Of a DNA stretch of 64,000 bases, positions 49,716 to 62,793 are shown in pieces. A program made the position numbers and the translations under genes. The notes below the pieces were generated by a model. The model saw nothing but the letters and a program-made list of their open reading frames with translations, had not been told where the DNA came from and did not search any database. Position 1 is the stretch's first letter; every line of letters begins with the position of its first letter. This DNA is from Datisca glomerata (lineage: Eukaryota > Streptophyta > Magnoliopsida > Cucurbitales > Datiscaceae): the NCBI GenBank assembly GCA_003255025.1, contig QANY01007891.1, positions 124,001 to 188,000 on the forward strand, given 5' to 3'.

Positions 49716-51342
49716 GGGTAAACTACAGTTTCACCCCCTGTAGTTGGGGATAGTTTTCATTTTAGATCTTCCACTTTAAAAATTGGCAGAGTAGACCCTA
49801 CAATTACCTTTTTCATTCATGTTAGATCTTCTCTAAACCCTGCGCTTAAAAATATTAACGGTATGCCATGAAAGTCTTATGTGGCAAATCTTTTAACGTC
49901 ACATCACTCGATTTTTTACCCTAACAGCCACGTCATTTTAAAACCCCCATTATTTTTCCTTTCTTCTTCCTTCTTCCCCCTCTTCACGAATGACCATTGT
50001 TGCAGACTTTCAAGTACAACATATTCCAGGATTTTCTTCCCCCAGTGATTTGCTTCCCCCTAAACCGTTCATATCCACAAGTGAATTAAGTCGTTGCACT
50101 TTGAAGGAAAATATTCTTTTTTTCTTTTTCTTTAATTCTTCCTTAATGAGAATTATACATTAATGGAATTTCCCGGAAAGATAAAGAGAACTAAAGATCT
50201 AGAAAAGGAAAAAAACTTACAATGATTGTAGTAGATACACCCACCCCCATAACTGAGTAATTATTTCACATTTAATTCTTACTTTTTTGGTGATTGAAAC
50301 AAGATTGCACTTTCTCGCTCAAGAACTAAGAATCCAAAAGCAGAACTTGTGATGTGGTTTTGCTTTTGCATACTCAAAATCAGAACTTTTATTACATAAT
50401 TCAGAGGTGATTTATGGCCGTTATTGGGAAATTTGTGATGTGAGCTTTCTTTCTCTAGGCCATTTTCGGTGTTCGTGGGTCTAATCTAAAATGAATTCTC
50501 ATCCTTTTGGCCGTTGAGGTTTGATTTTGCTGGAGATGAAATCAAATTCATCTAATTTTGGGTATTTTGGGTTTTAATTTCAAGTGAGTTACTTTAGATC
50601 TCGATAAGTAAACAAGCAACAACAACAAAATTTGTAAGAGAGATTGAAGGGTTAGAGGCCAATGGGCATTTACCAAAAGTGAAGAGTAAGAGCTTGAAAT
50701 TGTCGAGCCAAGTAGGGAAAAAAGCTATGGTGCCTCTGACATGAATAGAAGAAAGAGTAAATGGAAGATATAGAAAAGGGAAGAGAATGGATAGGAGAAT
50801 AAGAAATCTAGTAGAAGTGTAGAACCATGAGGAACTGTTATCTTTCATTACTATAACTCGTTTCACGAACCTTGATTTTCACTCCAATTCTTACCCCCAA
50901 AGTCCTCATTTGTCTGATTACACACTCCTGCTGAAATTATACGAGTGTCTGATTACACAGTCCTGGGGGAAGAAGGAAGAAAATGAGGGAAGAAAATAGT
51001 GGAATATGTTATACTAAAAGTCTGCAACAATGGTCATTCATGATTAGGGTTTTATTGAGGGGGAAGAAGGGATAGACGTGGGGAATAATTCAGGATAATT
51101 TTGACAACTCCTATCACGTGGATGTTGGGTAAATAAAAAGCTGACATAACTTTAAATTACTTGCCACGTAATGTCACATCAGCAGACCGTGAGAGACCGT
51201 TAACGTTTTTAAGCGGAGGGTCTATGGAAAGGTCTAACGTGAATGGAAAATGTAGTTGTAAGGTCTATTCTACCAATTTTTAAAGTGGAGAGTTTAAAAT
51301 AAAAACTACCCCAAACTATAGAGGGTAAAACTATAACTTATC
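49716..51342. mobile_element. Long-terminal-inverted-repeat element (Mutator/Pack-MULE-like)
   Basis: The outer 150 bp or more are inverted repeats. The left end has GGTAAACTACAGTTTCACCC and TTAAAAATTGGCAGAGTAGA; the right end has the inverse of each with some changes, and matching runs on for roughly 300 bp on each side. The flanks carry ATTTTTTA and TTTTTTAT, compatible with a 9-bp Mutator-type target duplication around a T-run. The interior has no transposase but holds a wax-synthase-like gene fragment, the arrangement typical of Pack-MULEs. Confidence 0.7.
50290..50866 (-). pseudogene. Captured fragment of a wax-synthase-like acyltransferase gene
   Basis: On the minus strand the frame contains LYLPFTLSSIHVRGTIAFF and TWLDNFKLLLFTFGKCPL, then SLTNFVVVACLLIEI, where it stops. 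After frame changes, SSHHKFPNNGHKSPLNYVI follows around 50450-50390. These blocks in this order match the N-terminal region of plant long-chain-alcohol O-fatty-acyltransferases (membrane-bound, MBOAT-like), normally over 300 residues. Only this part is present and it is interrupted, so it is non-functional as an acyltransferase. It lies wholly inside the inverted-repeat element. Confidence 0.7.
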
Positions 51343-52849
51343 TTTTTTATGGAATAAAGTTATGATTGTAATTTTTACCATCTACTTGTGTTTATTCCTT
51401 CCTCTTTTCTAGTATTTTAAATACATTATATTTGATAATTTAGATTGATTTATGTAGTTTTTTTTTTCGAATCGATTGTTCAATTGTATGTTCATCTCCC
51501 AGCCTAGGTTAAAATTTCTTCTACATTTTTCTGTATTGCATTCACATCTCATCCAAAATTTTAACAAATTTATTATTACTATTTAAAATAACAGAATTGA
51601 TCATTCACTTACACAACGTATTAGTTTTGAAAATTTAAAATCAATATAAAATATGGGGCACTTAAAATCTATCTAATACAAAGATCTTTAAATAATGGGC
51701 TTCCCACTAAGGATGGTAATGTCAGTCGAATACATACTGAGCTACCCAGAGCTTATTTTAGCTTTTTATATCACCTCAACATTGTTGCTTCTAATAAACT
51801 TGTCTCATTAATCAGATTTCCGATTTCCTATATGTATAGGTTTCTTTCCCTTTATGAAAAAACATATTTACATTTTAATCTATACTTTATACGTCAACTA
51901 ATTAATGATACTATAAATTTAATTATGATCGGTGTAAGAAAAAAATGTTTGGAATTGCAATTTCATTGTTTATTTATATGGTTAGATTTTAATTATTCAT
52001 ACATTAATTTATATATAATTCATCCATCTATTTGTCAACTAAGCTTTATCAAAAAAATTTTTGTTAATATATATTTCAAAAATAATTTCACATTAGGATT
52101 ATTTGTAATTATATACCATTTTCAACTTTCCTTTGAAGAAATATACCCATTTCTCAAATATAAGAAAATTATCTCTGGTCAACCAATTCAACTCAAAGAC
52201 ACTGCTCACTTGTCTTCTCAATGCAGCTATCACATCACCAAATCAACTCAAATAAAAAGATTTTTCGGTTCATTTGCTTAATTTGTTTGCTTCTCTTCGT
52301 CTTTATTCTCTCTTCTTCTTCTTCAGTGGAAAATTTTGCATCTTCTTCAGCGAGACACTCCATCTCATTCTTCTTCTTTTTTCTTCAAATACGCACTCAG
52401 AAAAACCATACTTCTTCTTTTTTTTCTTCAGGTACTCATTCTTCTCTTCTAGAAAAGGACATCCTGTACCATTCTTATTCTTCTTCTTTCGTCCTTATTC
52501 CTTGTACATTATAATAAAAAAGTTATTATGTACTGGAAGTTGGGGGAAAATTGTCTAGGGTTTAAAAATCAAAACTTTTTCTGCACTGGGGTTGGGAGAA
52601 AATCGTCTGGGATTTGAAAAGCATTTCTTTGATTTATATAAAACAAAATGGGTTTTAATTTTGTAAATATCAATTTAAATGGTTGTGGGTTCTAGGTTTT
52701 AGTTTCAAATTCTTGCAAGAGAACAATTATTATTCATATGGTTGTGAGTTTTGAGAATTTAGACACGTTTAGTTTGCCCCTCTTGATGATTATAATGTTC
52801 AGCATCATTGGATTGCTTAATGCTTGTGATAATCATATGTATCTATTGG
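51343..52849. other. Intergenic, no gene seen
   Basis: AT-rich up to about 52200, then T/C-rich with CTTCTTCTT stretches (52300-52500) that open hydrophobic low-complexity frames. No supportable gene. Confidence 0.45.
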
Positions 52850-53215
52850 ATACTTAAAGGGTTCAAGTAGTTATTTATGATACTTGAACCCTCAAGTAGT
52901 CATTTTGATTATGACAGTAATTAATCCAGTCAATAAGTGATTACTTGAAGGGTTCAAGTAGTAGTTTAGGACTACTTGAACCCTCAAGTAGTCATTTTGA
53001 TTATGACAGTAATTAATCCAGTTAATAAATGACTACTTGAAGGGTTCAAGTAGTAGTTCATGACTACTTGAACCCCTCAAGTAGTCATTTTGATTCTGAT
53101 AGTCAGTAATCTAGTGAACAATTGTCTACTTGAAGGAGTTCATGTAGTCACCTGGTTTCTGCGTTGCTTACTGACATAATAAAAATAACTACTTGAACGA
53201 TTCAATTTATCGTAA
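52850..53215. repeat. Second copy of the palindromic ACTTGAAGGGTTCAAGT minisatellite
   Basis: Three to four units of roughly 100 bp contain ACTTGAAGGGTTCAAGTAG and its inverse ACTACTTGAACCCTCAAGT, with spacer ATTTTGATTATGACAGTAAT. Same family as 1-620. Confidence 0.85.
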
Positions 53216-53427
53216 AAATCATTCAATTTACATACTTGAAAAAATAAAAACCTCTCATATTAGTTTGTTTACTGGAAGAATCAAATAAGAAAAAATTCCA
53301 TTGACTCTTTAGGTTATTAGCGAGGGCATGATGCCAGCAGGTGTTTGATAAAATGACTCTTCAAGAGTTGGATGTGTCAATTCTTGGTTTATGACTATTT
53401 TGTATTCTAAACATTTGTAGGTACAAT

Positions 53428-53816
53428 TGTAAAGGAAAATTTCATCACACTAAAAAACTTGGAATGGAATCGAGTAAAGAGAGAGAGAGAGAGAGAGAAT
53501 CAAGGAAAATAATATGAGAGTAATTCCTTTGTCCAACATCGAATGGATTTGGGGTTATAATTAACCTCTATTTATAGACTTTCAGTTGATTACGTAAAAT
53601 CTGATTTAATTTATCTAATTTCATTGGAAACGAGATCAACAAAATTTTCACTAAGATCTAGTTTATCAATATTAACAACTAGACTTATCTCAACCGCCTC
53701 ATCGAATCAAAAGTCTTGATCATTCTTCCAGGACTGCCACGTTGGTAAGGTACATGCTTTCTCCTAATTGGTCTTTTCTTGAGAATGTGGCTCAGAGAGC
53801 AATTCATGCCCGTTCA
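53428..53816 (-). repeat. 3' LTR of the Tat-like element
   Basis: 389 bp, from TGTAAAGGAAAATTTC to CGTTCA. Its first 330 bp match 63144-63456 with many small differences, so the insertion is old. A GA microsatellite lies near 53480. Confidence 0.8.
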
Positions 53817-54417
53817 TTTACCCCTATTGTATTTGGCGTAATTAGGTGAAGCTAACATACGATACTACATCATAAACGAAAATCATCCTGAGTGAAAATG
53901 ACATCACTTATTCTTTTCGAAAATATTTATCATCACGTTTCTTCAGTCATCTACTCATGCTTCTCAAGACATGCTGTGTAGTTTTCTAGGTGGACTTTCA
54001 ACTACCCGTTATTAGTGACGGTGTTTCACACTCTTTTGACGCTTCATATTCCAGTTTCCATTCTCGATGCTTCTTGGGAATGTGCGGCACGATTTTCAAA
54101 TTCTGTCTTTGGTAGGGTAAGCACGCCTCTCTTGCCAGTTGTCATCTCTCCATTTTCCAGTAGTCACAATGGTTCACTTCATTGCACCTTGTCAGTCACA
54201 CTTTTTCAAAGAATTTTTTCGTACTCGAGTACCTCTAAACACCATTTCATCGCCCCTTTTAGGATTTATGAAATGACTTACAACTTTTCTTGACGTCCGT
54301 GGCCAATTTAAAGGCTTCCCTCTTCATTTTTTCTTCGTTCTTCATTTTCAATATTGTAAGTCTCTCATCCTTTCTTCCTCTTCCCTACATTTTCTAATTT
54401 TGACATTTCCTATAGTC

Positions 54418-56429
54418 ATGGAAGACGATACCCACTTTAAACTTTCAATCCCCTTAGTTAGAAACCAATACGAGTTTATGGTTTCCCACCAAGAAGCTTT
54501 CCACCCTGATATCTTTTGTGCACTAAGAGATAGCTTATCCTCAGGAGTCCCGTGTAGGCCCACATACCAAATCACTCTCAGTACAATGTATATAACATTA
54601 GGTCTTAAACTATCATTCTCGCCCTTTTTAAAGAATTCATCTCTACTTACGGTCTGGCCCCCTTCCCAGTTTATCCTGAGCATGTATAGGGTAGCCCTAT
54701 ATTTTCAGGCTATGAATAGATGATATAATCTAGATTTGGGAATAGACGAACTCTGATACTGGGATATAATCAAATGTCGAGGTGGGAGTTATTATCTCCA
54801 CCACCCCCCCTGCCCGACAGAAACACAAGGGCCATTGATAACCAACCTCCCAAAGAGGTACAAAGGATGGGAACGAGACACTCTTCTGGTTGGCGGGAAT
54901 GGGGGCGGTGATGGCCGCTGGATAATTCCCAAAGACTAGGTAATTTTCAGTAAGTCGCTGGAGCTCCATTTCTATATCATTTTCTTCAGTTTCTTTCTTC
55001 ACTTTTCTTTCTTTTTCGATGTATTTTTGTTTACTAGTATGTCATTTTCTTTTATTGTAATGCAAATAAAAGAGCTAACAAGATGAGGTGGTACGAACTG
55101 CAGTTTACCGTTGTTCGAAGATGAGGTGGTACGAACTTCTTGATTAGAGGAGTGAAGTCAACGTTACTCTTGCTTCGGTCGCTGCTCCCGTTGCTTCAAC
55201 ATCTGACGCATCATCAAATTCTCTGCTTCCCAGAGATATTCCCTTCTCTCTTTCTGTTTAATTCATCGTAACGCGGATTCTAGTTCTTCTGAATCAACTA
55301 AAACAGAAGAAGAGGAAGAGCAAGAACAAGATTTATTCTGGAGAGTGGCCACAAGCATCATGATGTCAAACGACTGCGCAACACTATAGTTGGTAACATT
55401 GAGAGGAATATTCACCCGAGGATGGACATATCTAGTTCCTCCCAAGCTCCTCCAACTCCTGGTACCGAAAATGAGGGTCCTTTGGTACGCTCAGTGACTC
55501 TTCCTCATGCTCCTCCTCCGCCAAATGTTCAATGAGAGTCTGTCCCTGCCGCCACTTCTGGTTCACAAGAGGTTGCTGAGGGTTTTACTCCTTAGAGTTG
55601 GAGGTGTTACCCTAGTGCCCCTATTGTTCCTGCGTCAGTCAGCTTCTTGGATGACACACGATCTTCCCACATCGTTCTTCATGGTATTCAGTCAGATATC
55701 GATACGGCAACAACCCATAGCGTTAGCGTTAGTGATCTCATCAGTTCCTTGAGCCATGATATTATGAGGGTATGTTTCATTCCTCTTCATGTTTACCGGT
55801 AAATCTATTTTACCTGTTTATTTATACTTTGTGCTTCTTCATTTGTCTTCCCTTTTTATGCAGGCTATTGTTCATCGCAACGCTCTCCAAGAACACCACA
55901 TTGCCTTTAATCAAGCCTTGGTGAACTTTCATGGGGAAGTTGTTGAGTGTCGGGGCTTCGTTGTCGGTCTTCGTGCTGAAATTGAACAACTGAAGAAGAT
56001 CGAGGTTGAGCTATGGGAAGCAATGGAGAAGAATGCTCAAGAATCAACTATTGCGAATGTGGAAAACCTGAAGCTTGTAGAGTCTTTGGAAGAAGCTAAG
56101 GAGTATTTGGCTACGGCTGAGCAGGCTAAAGCTCGGGCAGAAGAAAAGGAGAATATGCGGGAAAGGAGTATCAAGCTTTATTCGACCAGGCTGAATATAT
56201 CATCTCTAGTGTAGGCATGAAGGCCCCTCCCATAAAGCCTCTCTGCGACGCTCCTTATGAGGCTCGTGATGAGATGAACGCTTCTACAAAAGATGTTGTG
56301 TCCATCCCTCCTGAAGTCATCGTCGAACCCACTGCCGCCAACTCGAATGAAGATGTGGCTGCCCACCATTCCAATGATACTGCTACCGAGACTACTGCTA
56401 TTGAAGACAATACCATCATCATCCCTTAG
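54418..56429 (+). pseudogene. Antisense extra gene of the Tat-like element, with an intron
   Basis: This region codes on the strand opposite to gag-pol. An ATG at 54418 opens MEDDTHFKLSIPLVRNQYEF and runs to 54723. A decayed middle contains ITNLPKRYKGWERDTLLVG (about 54838-54895). A later frame ends LISSLSHDIMR at 55769. There a GTATGT donor and a TTTTTATGCAG acceptor bound a 94-bp intron (55770-55863), after which AIVHRNALQEHH continues in frame into a Glu/Lys/Ala-rich coiled coil to about 56214. A Thr/Glu-rich tail stops at 56429. Tat-lineage elements are known to carry extra antisense ORFs between pol and the 3' LTR; the function is unknown. Stops and frameshifts in the middle make this copy a pseudogene. 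Confidence 0.65.
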
Positions 56430-56744
56430 ATCTTCTTCTTTTTGTATTTTGTAATTTCCTTTTCTGTATTTTCTTTTCCTTGTACTCTTTTTTCTTTTCA
56501 TTGTAATTTTTAATCATCATCAATGAAAAGAACTTTGGTTTTTGTCTTCTCAACTTTATGCATCTCCATTGTCATGTACTTGGTGGATTTTTGCGCTCAT
56601 AGATTTCTATAGCATGCTGAACTCTTTTTTATTTCTGAATCCCACTAGGCATCGATTCATTTGAGACTTAAGCTCTAACTCTTTCGAATTGCATCCGTTG
56701 TCATTTTTTGAAAAGTTTTTTTATTCATTTCTATTTTGATTTCT

Positions 56745-57690
56745 TGTTTTCTTTTGAGAACGGTGCTTGTTGAACACTTGTTTTCAAGGACTTAAGCTTT
56801 TTCAAAACTTAGGGGCCCTACTTCTGAGAATGGTGCTCATTGATCATCCGTTCCTAAGGACTTGAGATTTTCACAAATCCCAAGGGCCCTAAAATTTCCT
56901 TATGAGAATGGTGTTCGTTGAACATTCATTCTCAAGGACTTGGGCTTTTCACAAAGTTCAGGGGTCCTATGATTTCCTAATGAGAATGGTGTACGTTTAG
57001 CATATGTTCCTTAGGACTTGAGCTTTTCAGAAAACTTAAGGGCCCTATGATTTCCTTCTAAGAACGGCGTCCGTAAACATTCGTTCTCAAAGACTTAATC
57101 TTTTTACAAAGCTTAATGGCCTTTATGATTTCCTTCTGAGAACGGCGTCTATAAACATCCATTCGAAATGACTTAAGTTTTTCACAAAGCTCAAAGACCC
57201 TATGATTTTCTTCTAAGAACGGTGTCCATAAACATTCGTTCCCAAGGACTTAAGTTTTTCATAAATCTAAGGGCCACTATAATTTCCTTCTGAGAACGAC
57301 GTCCACAAACATTTGTTCCTAAGGACTTAAGCTTTTCACAAAGCTCAAGGGCCTTATGATTTCCTTCTGAGAACAGAAATCATAGGGCCTCTGAGCTCAA
57401 TGGCCCTTCTAAGGACTTAAGTTTTTCACAAAACCCAGGGGCCCTATGATTTCCTTCTGAGAACGGCGTCTGTAAACATCCATTACTAAAGACTTAAGCT
57501 TTTCATAAAGCTTAGGAGTCCTATGGTTTCCTTCTGTGAACGACGTTCATAAACATTCATTCTCAAGGACTTAAGCTTTTCACAAATCTCAGGGGCCCTA
57601 TGATTTTCTTCTCAGAACGACGTCTGTAAACATCCATTCCCAACGTCTTAAGCTTTTCACAAAGCTCAGGGTCCCATTTTTTATCCAACC
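56745..57690. repeat. 75-80 bp minisatellite between pol and the antisense gene
   Basis: About a dozen tandem units share TTCCTTCTGAGAACGGCGTC, AAGGACTTAAGCTTTTCACA and AGGGCCCTATGATTTCC. The first half of the unit is homologous to the minisatellite of the three-LTR element (15650-16140, 19310-19815). Confidence 0.85.
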
Positions 57691-57699
57691 TGAAAAGAG

Positions 57700-60600
57700 A
57701 AGCTGATACCAAATTTTATGTGAAAACCCCCTAACGGGAAAACCCCACGTGATAACGTAATTTTCAACAAAATATTTGCATAAATGTAAGGCATTCCAAT
57801 GTTTGGATACATCATTCCCCTCGTTAGTCATAAGATGATAAGACCATTTTCCTCCAACTGCTTTAACAATGAATGGCCCTTCCCAATTCGGTCTCAATTT
57901 GTCTTTATTTGTTTGAAATTTCCTTTTGAGAATGAGGTCCTCGACCTAATATTGCCACTTTCTGACATTTTTCTCAAAATATTTCTTTCTCTTTTGATTG
58001 TAGGTAGCCAATATGACTAAAGCCGCCTCCCGATTTTTGTCCAATAGATCAAGGCTTTCTATCATTCGCTATGTGTTTGTAACTTCATCAATGGTAGATC
58101 TCACCGTGGGGCACCCAATTTCAAGTGGTATAACAGCTTCTACCCCGTATGTAAGGGCAAAAAGTGTTTCACTTGTGGGTTCCCGAGGTATAGTTCTGTG
58201 AGCCCAAAGAATTGATGGCGACTCTTCAACCCATCTTTCCTTGGCAGTTTCTAGCCGGTTCAAGAATTATCCTATTTGATCTTTCTGCTTTCCCGTTGCC
58301 TTGTGGATAATAGGTTGGTGATCATCCATTTCCTATATGGATTCATTCATAAAAATTGTTCACTCGGCTCCCAGTGAATTGAAACTCGTTGTCAGTAGCA
58401 TTATGGGAACTCCGTACCTGCAACCAATATTTTTCAACAAAAACTTTTTTACCTCTTTTTCCCTCACTCTTGCCAAAGCTTCTGTTTTAATCCACTTGGT
58501 GAATTAGTTAGTTGCAACTAGAAAACATCTCTTCTGAGCGGGAGCCATCGGGAGTGATCCGACTATATCAATCTCTCAATGCATGAACGACCATGGACTT
58601 ATTAATGTCTACAACTCTTCTGGTGCCATCCTTGGAACGTTAGCGTAACGTTGACACTTATTGCACCTATTTACGAAGGATATTACTTCTTTATGCATCT
58701 TTGGCCAGCAATACCCTTCATTTAATCATTGCCAAAGACCTTCTACCTGTATAATTTCAGCAAATTCCCTCGTGTACCTCTACTAATGTGTACTTCACTT
58801 CCGCTGTTATGAGGCATTTGAGATACGGTCTTGAAAAAGATCTTCTATACAATCTCCCATTTATCAAAGCATACCTTGCACTCCATTGTTGAAGCTTTCG
58901 AGCTTCCATTTTGTTGGTTATAAGATCCCCACTAAGAAGATAACTGACAATACTTTCCTGACAATCATGCCTGTCACTTTCTGCTGTAACCTCAGCTTCT
59001 ACTTGTATGGGTGTCTTCGTGATAGGCTCGCTTGAGTATTCAACTTAAACATTCCTTCTATAAGGGAATAGTACCGAAATCCCAAATTGGTAAGAGCATC
59101 CACTCTAGAATTTTCTGCTCTCAGTATTTGAACGATTTCATAACTTTCGAACAACTGTAGCATTTTCTTTGTATATTGTACATACTCTTCCATTATGCTA
59201 TCTTTGGCTTTGTAATTTCATGAAACTTGATCAGCAACTAACATTGAATTGCAAAAAATTTTAATATTTATTACAGTTAGTTCATTTATGAGGCGGAGTC
59301 CAGCTATTAGTGTTTCATATTCCGCTTCGTTGTTAGATGTCTGAAAACCAAAGGATAATGCTTGTACAAAAGTTTCACCATATGGAGTCTGGACGACGAT
59401 TTCTTCTCCCACACCCCGGTGATTGGAGGCTCCGTCTACGAATAAAATCCAGGCTTCCTCCTTTGGCTTCATCTTCAATGAATCATGTTGTCTATCTCGT
59501 AAGTGAATTCGACAATGAAATCTGCTAGAACTTGTGCCTTGATCGCGGTCTGTGGTACATAACGGATGTCATATCCTCCAAGTTCAACTGTCCACTTCGC
59601 GAGCCTTCCAATCATCTCTAGAGAATGTAGAAGACTCCTAATAGGGAATTTCGTTACTATATGATCATATGCATCTAAAAGTAATGTCTTAATTTCCTTG
59701 CATCAACGATTAATGCTAGCACCAGCTTCTCCATCTTTTTGTATTTGGTTTCCACAGCTACAAGACTCTTACTAACAAGATAAACTGGTCTATGTTGTTC
59801 CCCTTCCATCCTGATAAACGTCGACGCTAATAGTTGTTTCTAAAATTGCGAGATAAAGAAAGAGTTCTTCGTCAGGTAATGGCTTAGACAGCAGCACAAT
59901 GGGGGGTACCGCTTAAGCCTCTGCAATGCTTCTTCGCATTCTTTGTCCCATTGTTGTTCATAATTCTGGCGAAAAATGGTCTGCATTTATCAGTTGATCT
60001 TGCCAATAACCTATTCAGTGCAGCCAGTTTTTCGGTTGAACTTTGAATCTCTTTCCTTGTTCGTGGCTACTTGATTTCCATGATCACCTTGACTTGATCA
60101 GGATTAACTCCGCTCCCTCTGTTATTAACTAGGTGTCTGAGAAGCTTTCCCGCTGCCACTCTAAATGTGCACTTTTCTGGATTCAACTTCAAGTTACTTT
60201 CTCTTAGAGCAAAAAATTCTTCCTTCAGATTATGGATATGATCCGTTCTCCTTTTGGATTTTACAAGCATGTCATCGACATAGACTTCCATCATTTTTTT
60301 TAATATGTTTTCCAAAACATTTGTTGACCAATCTTTGATATGTTGCCTCTACATTTTTTAAATTGAACGGCATTACAGTGTAGAAAAATATCCCAAAATA
60401 GGTAATAAAAGATGTTTTTTTTAATCAAACTGGAATATTTTCACCTGATTATAACCAGAGTATGCGTCCATGAAGCTTAGGAGTTCGTGGCCGGATGTTG
60501 CGTCCACCATGTAATCAATTCTTGACAATGGGTAATCATCATTTAGGGAAGCTTTATTTAAATTCGTTAAGTCCACACAGATTCTCTATTTTTCGTTCTT

Positions 60601-61367
60601 TTTCTTTACCATAATTGCATTCGCTAACCACTTCGTGATGAATCCAGCGTCGAGCAATTTGTCCATTTCTTCTTTTATGGCCGCTTTTCTTTCGACCTCA
60701 AAAGACCATTTTTTTCGTTTTACAGGTTTCACAAACGGATCTACATTCAATTTATGACAAATAAATTTTTCATTGATACCTGGGATTTCCATTGCCGTAG
60801 TAGCAAAGATGTCGACATTCTCCCTGAGAAACTTTGTGAGTTCAATCTTCTCTGCTTTAGTCAATTCCGCACCTATCTTCATTATTTTTCCGTTTCCAAT
60901 GTCAACGTATTCTGTTATGATCACAAGTTCTTATCTTGGATTGCTCTCAATTTGATAATCTTCAGTTAGTTGCTATTTCTCAGCTGCTTCCTTCCCGTTG
61001 TTAAGAATGGGCGCATCTCTCCTCTTTGTAGAATCAAGAGCCATCACAGCGCAACAACTAATTGTTGCATGATCTCCCTTAATAGCTCGGACTCCTTGAG
61101 GTGACAGTTACTTCAACATTTGATAATACGTGGATGGACAACCTTCATCTTGTGAATCCATATTCTTCCCAGTATCGCGTTGTAGGGTGACGAAGTGTCA
61201 ATCACCACAGAATTTGAATATGGTTGAATGGGTTCGCATGCACAGGAAGCGGAAAAATTCCTTCAAAATAAGTTATGGTTCCATTGAAACCAATGGGTGG
61301 TTTCCCAGCATTGCATAGCCTTGGCGCGTTTATTGCCATATTTTTAAGTGTCGAATGGTGGAGTATA
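57700..61367 (-). pseudogene. pol remnant of the Tat-like element
   Basis: On the minus strand, a decayed protease region (about 61400-61100) precedes RT. RT begins with the ICHKLNVDPFVKPVKRKKW and LLDAGFITKWLANAIMVKK blocks (60924-60586) and, after frame breaks, continues with the catalytic YVDDMLVKS motif (60315-60067). The archaeal-type RNase H block ILFVDGASNHRGVGEEIVV..TSNNEAEYE is at 59478-59218. Integrase follows with CNKCQRYA-type zinc-binding residues near 58640, a core segment (58263-58069) and a C-terminal WEGPFIVKAVGGKWSYHL block (57897-57700). Stops and frameshifts throughout rule out a complete polyprotein. Confidence 0.8.
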
Positions 61368-62793
61368 TTAACAGCGCTGCCACTTGAAATAAATAATTCC
61401 CGTAATTACCAACGCATCATTATGTACGTCATATCGCCCATTGTCTTCATAAAAAATGATTGGTACGTCATTGTTTGCTTCTTCGGGTTCGTCGTTCACC
61501 TCGAGAGTTGGTTTTTTTTTGTAGATCTTCATTTCTTTCCTCGAGGTGCCTTCAGATTTCGTCAGAGCAATAATCGTGTCTACAATCCTCAGCAGCTCCT
61601 TCTCCTTGGGGCGCTTTTCATTTCTATCTTTCCGGGATTGATCTCTTTTGACAACAAAATCTTTCAGATACCCCTCCAACAAGTTTTTCAATATAGTCAT
61701 TCAATTGATAACAATCCCTCATGTAGTGGCTAGCGCTCCGGTGTTAAGAACAATATTTGTCTTTGTCCTTTCATTCGGCTCATTAGTGAGCGAAGCCGAC
61801 TTTTTTAGCCAGGGTTTGTCCTTGATAGTCTCAAGAATTCGATTGATCAGGATAGTCAAAGAAGTGTAGACTTTCCTCCCTTGGATGGACGAACCAGCTT
61901 GCCTCGGTTTCTTTTTTATATCACTCCTTTTTTCATCCATATTTTCCATTATGTCGGCTCCATTCTTTCCCATCCTTAAGCTTCCTCTGTTTTGGTGTTG
62001 ACCGAAGCTCCATTGTTCCATCAATTTTTACATGCTCTTCTTTTCTTCCTCTAGGGTTATGGATATTTGTGTCCTGAGAAAAGTCTCTGCCATCATAAGC
62101 GGTTTATTTTTGGATAGATCTTCAAACAAATGAAAGTCTGGGTTCAGCCCTAGTCTGAATGCTAGCATTGCCACACAATCGTCACAGCTTTCTACTTCCG
62201 TAATCTTGTCCTTGAAACGGTAAGTGTAATCTCGTAATGATTCACCCTTTTTTATTGATATCATCTATAAGTACTCTGAGTCCTCCACAACCATCAGGTA
62301 GGTTGAATAGTGTTCAAAAAACACATAGGACATTCTAGCAAAATTATCATATGAACATGGGGGTAAAGAATGATACCAATTTAGAGCGTTGTCGTCCAGA
62401 TTCATTGGAAACATCCTGCGCATTAACTCATCCTCATGTTGATATAATGCCATCATTTGTCTAAAATGGCGCAGGTGATTTACGGGATCCATTTTCCCCT
62501 CATGGTATTTGATTTTAGGGGAAACAAACTTTTTTGGCATAGGGACCGCCAAAACTTCTAGGCACAAAGAGGATCAATCATGTTTGGGTTTCCAGATCCG
62601 TCACTCCAGTGAGACCCAACTTCCTTATTTCTAACATCTTCCTCTCTAGTATCTTCTCTACTGCTCGTTCTGTCATCAGCTCCGCCGAACCATTCTCGCT
62701 TGTAGCCTCTATTCCGTAGTCAAGAGAACTGTCTTCTGGTTCATCACGTTGGATATTTTGATTAGCACTTGGATTTGGTTGTAGACAATCCAC
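61368..62793 (-). pseudogene. gag remnant of the Tat-like element
   Basis: Blocks on the minus strand: an acidic N-terminal part (62793-62578); the capsid-like retrotransposon gag domain with KMDPVNHLRHFRQMMALYQ and ALNWYHSLPP (62567-62265); KKGESLRDYTYRFKDKI (62264-62028); then INRILETIKDKPWLKK and a CxxHxxxGHxxxxC-like zinc-knuckle region near 61750-61700; and a basic KDFVVKRDQSRKDRNEKR segment (61700-61368). Frame breaks between blocks show decay. Confidence 0.8.

Noticed and set aside
54730..55002. Minus-strand frame in the Gypsy element
   Set aside because: It is the reverse of the decayed middle part of the + strand antisense gene, where the ITNLPKRYKGWERD block is the meaningful reading.
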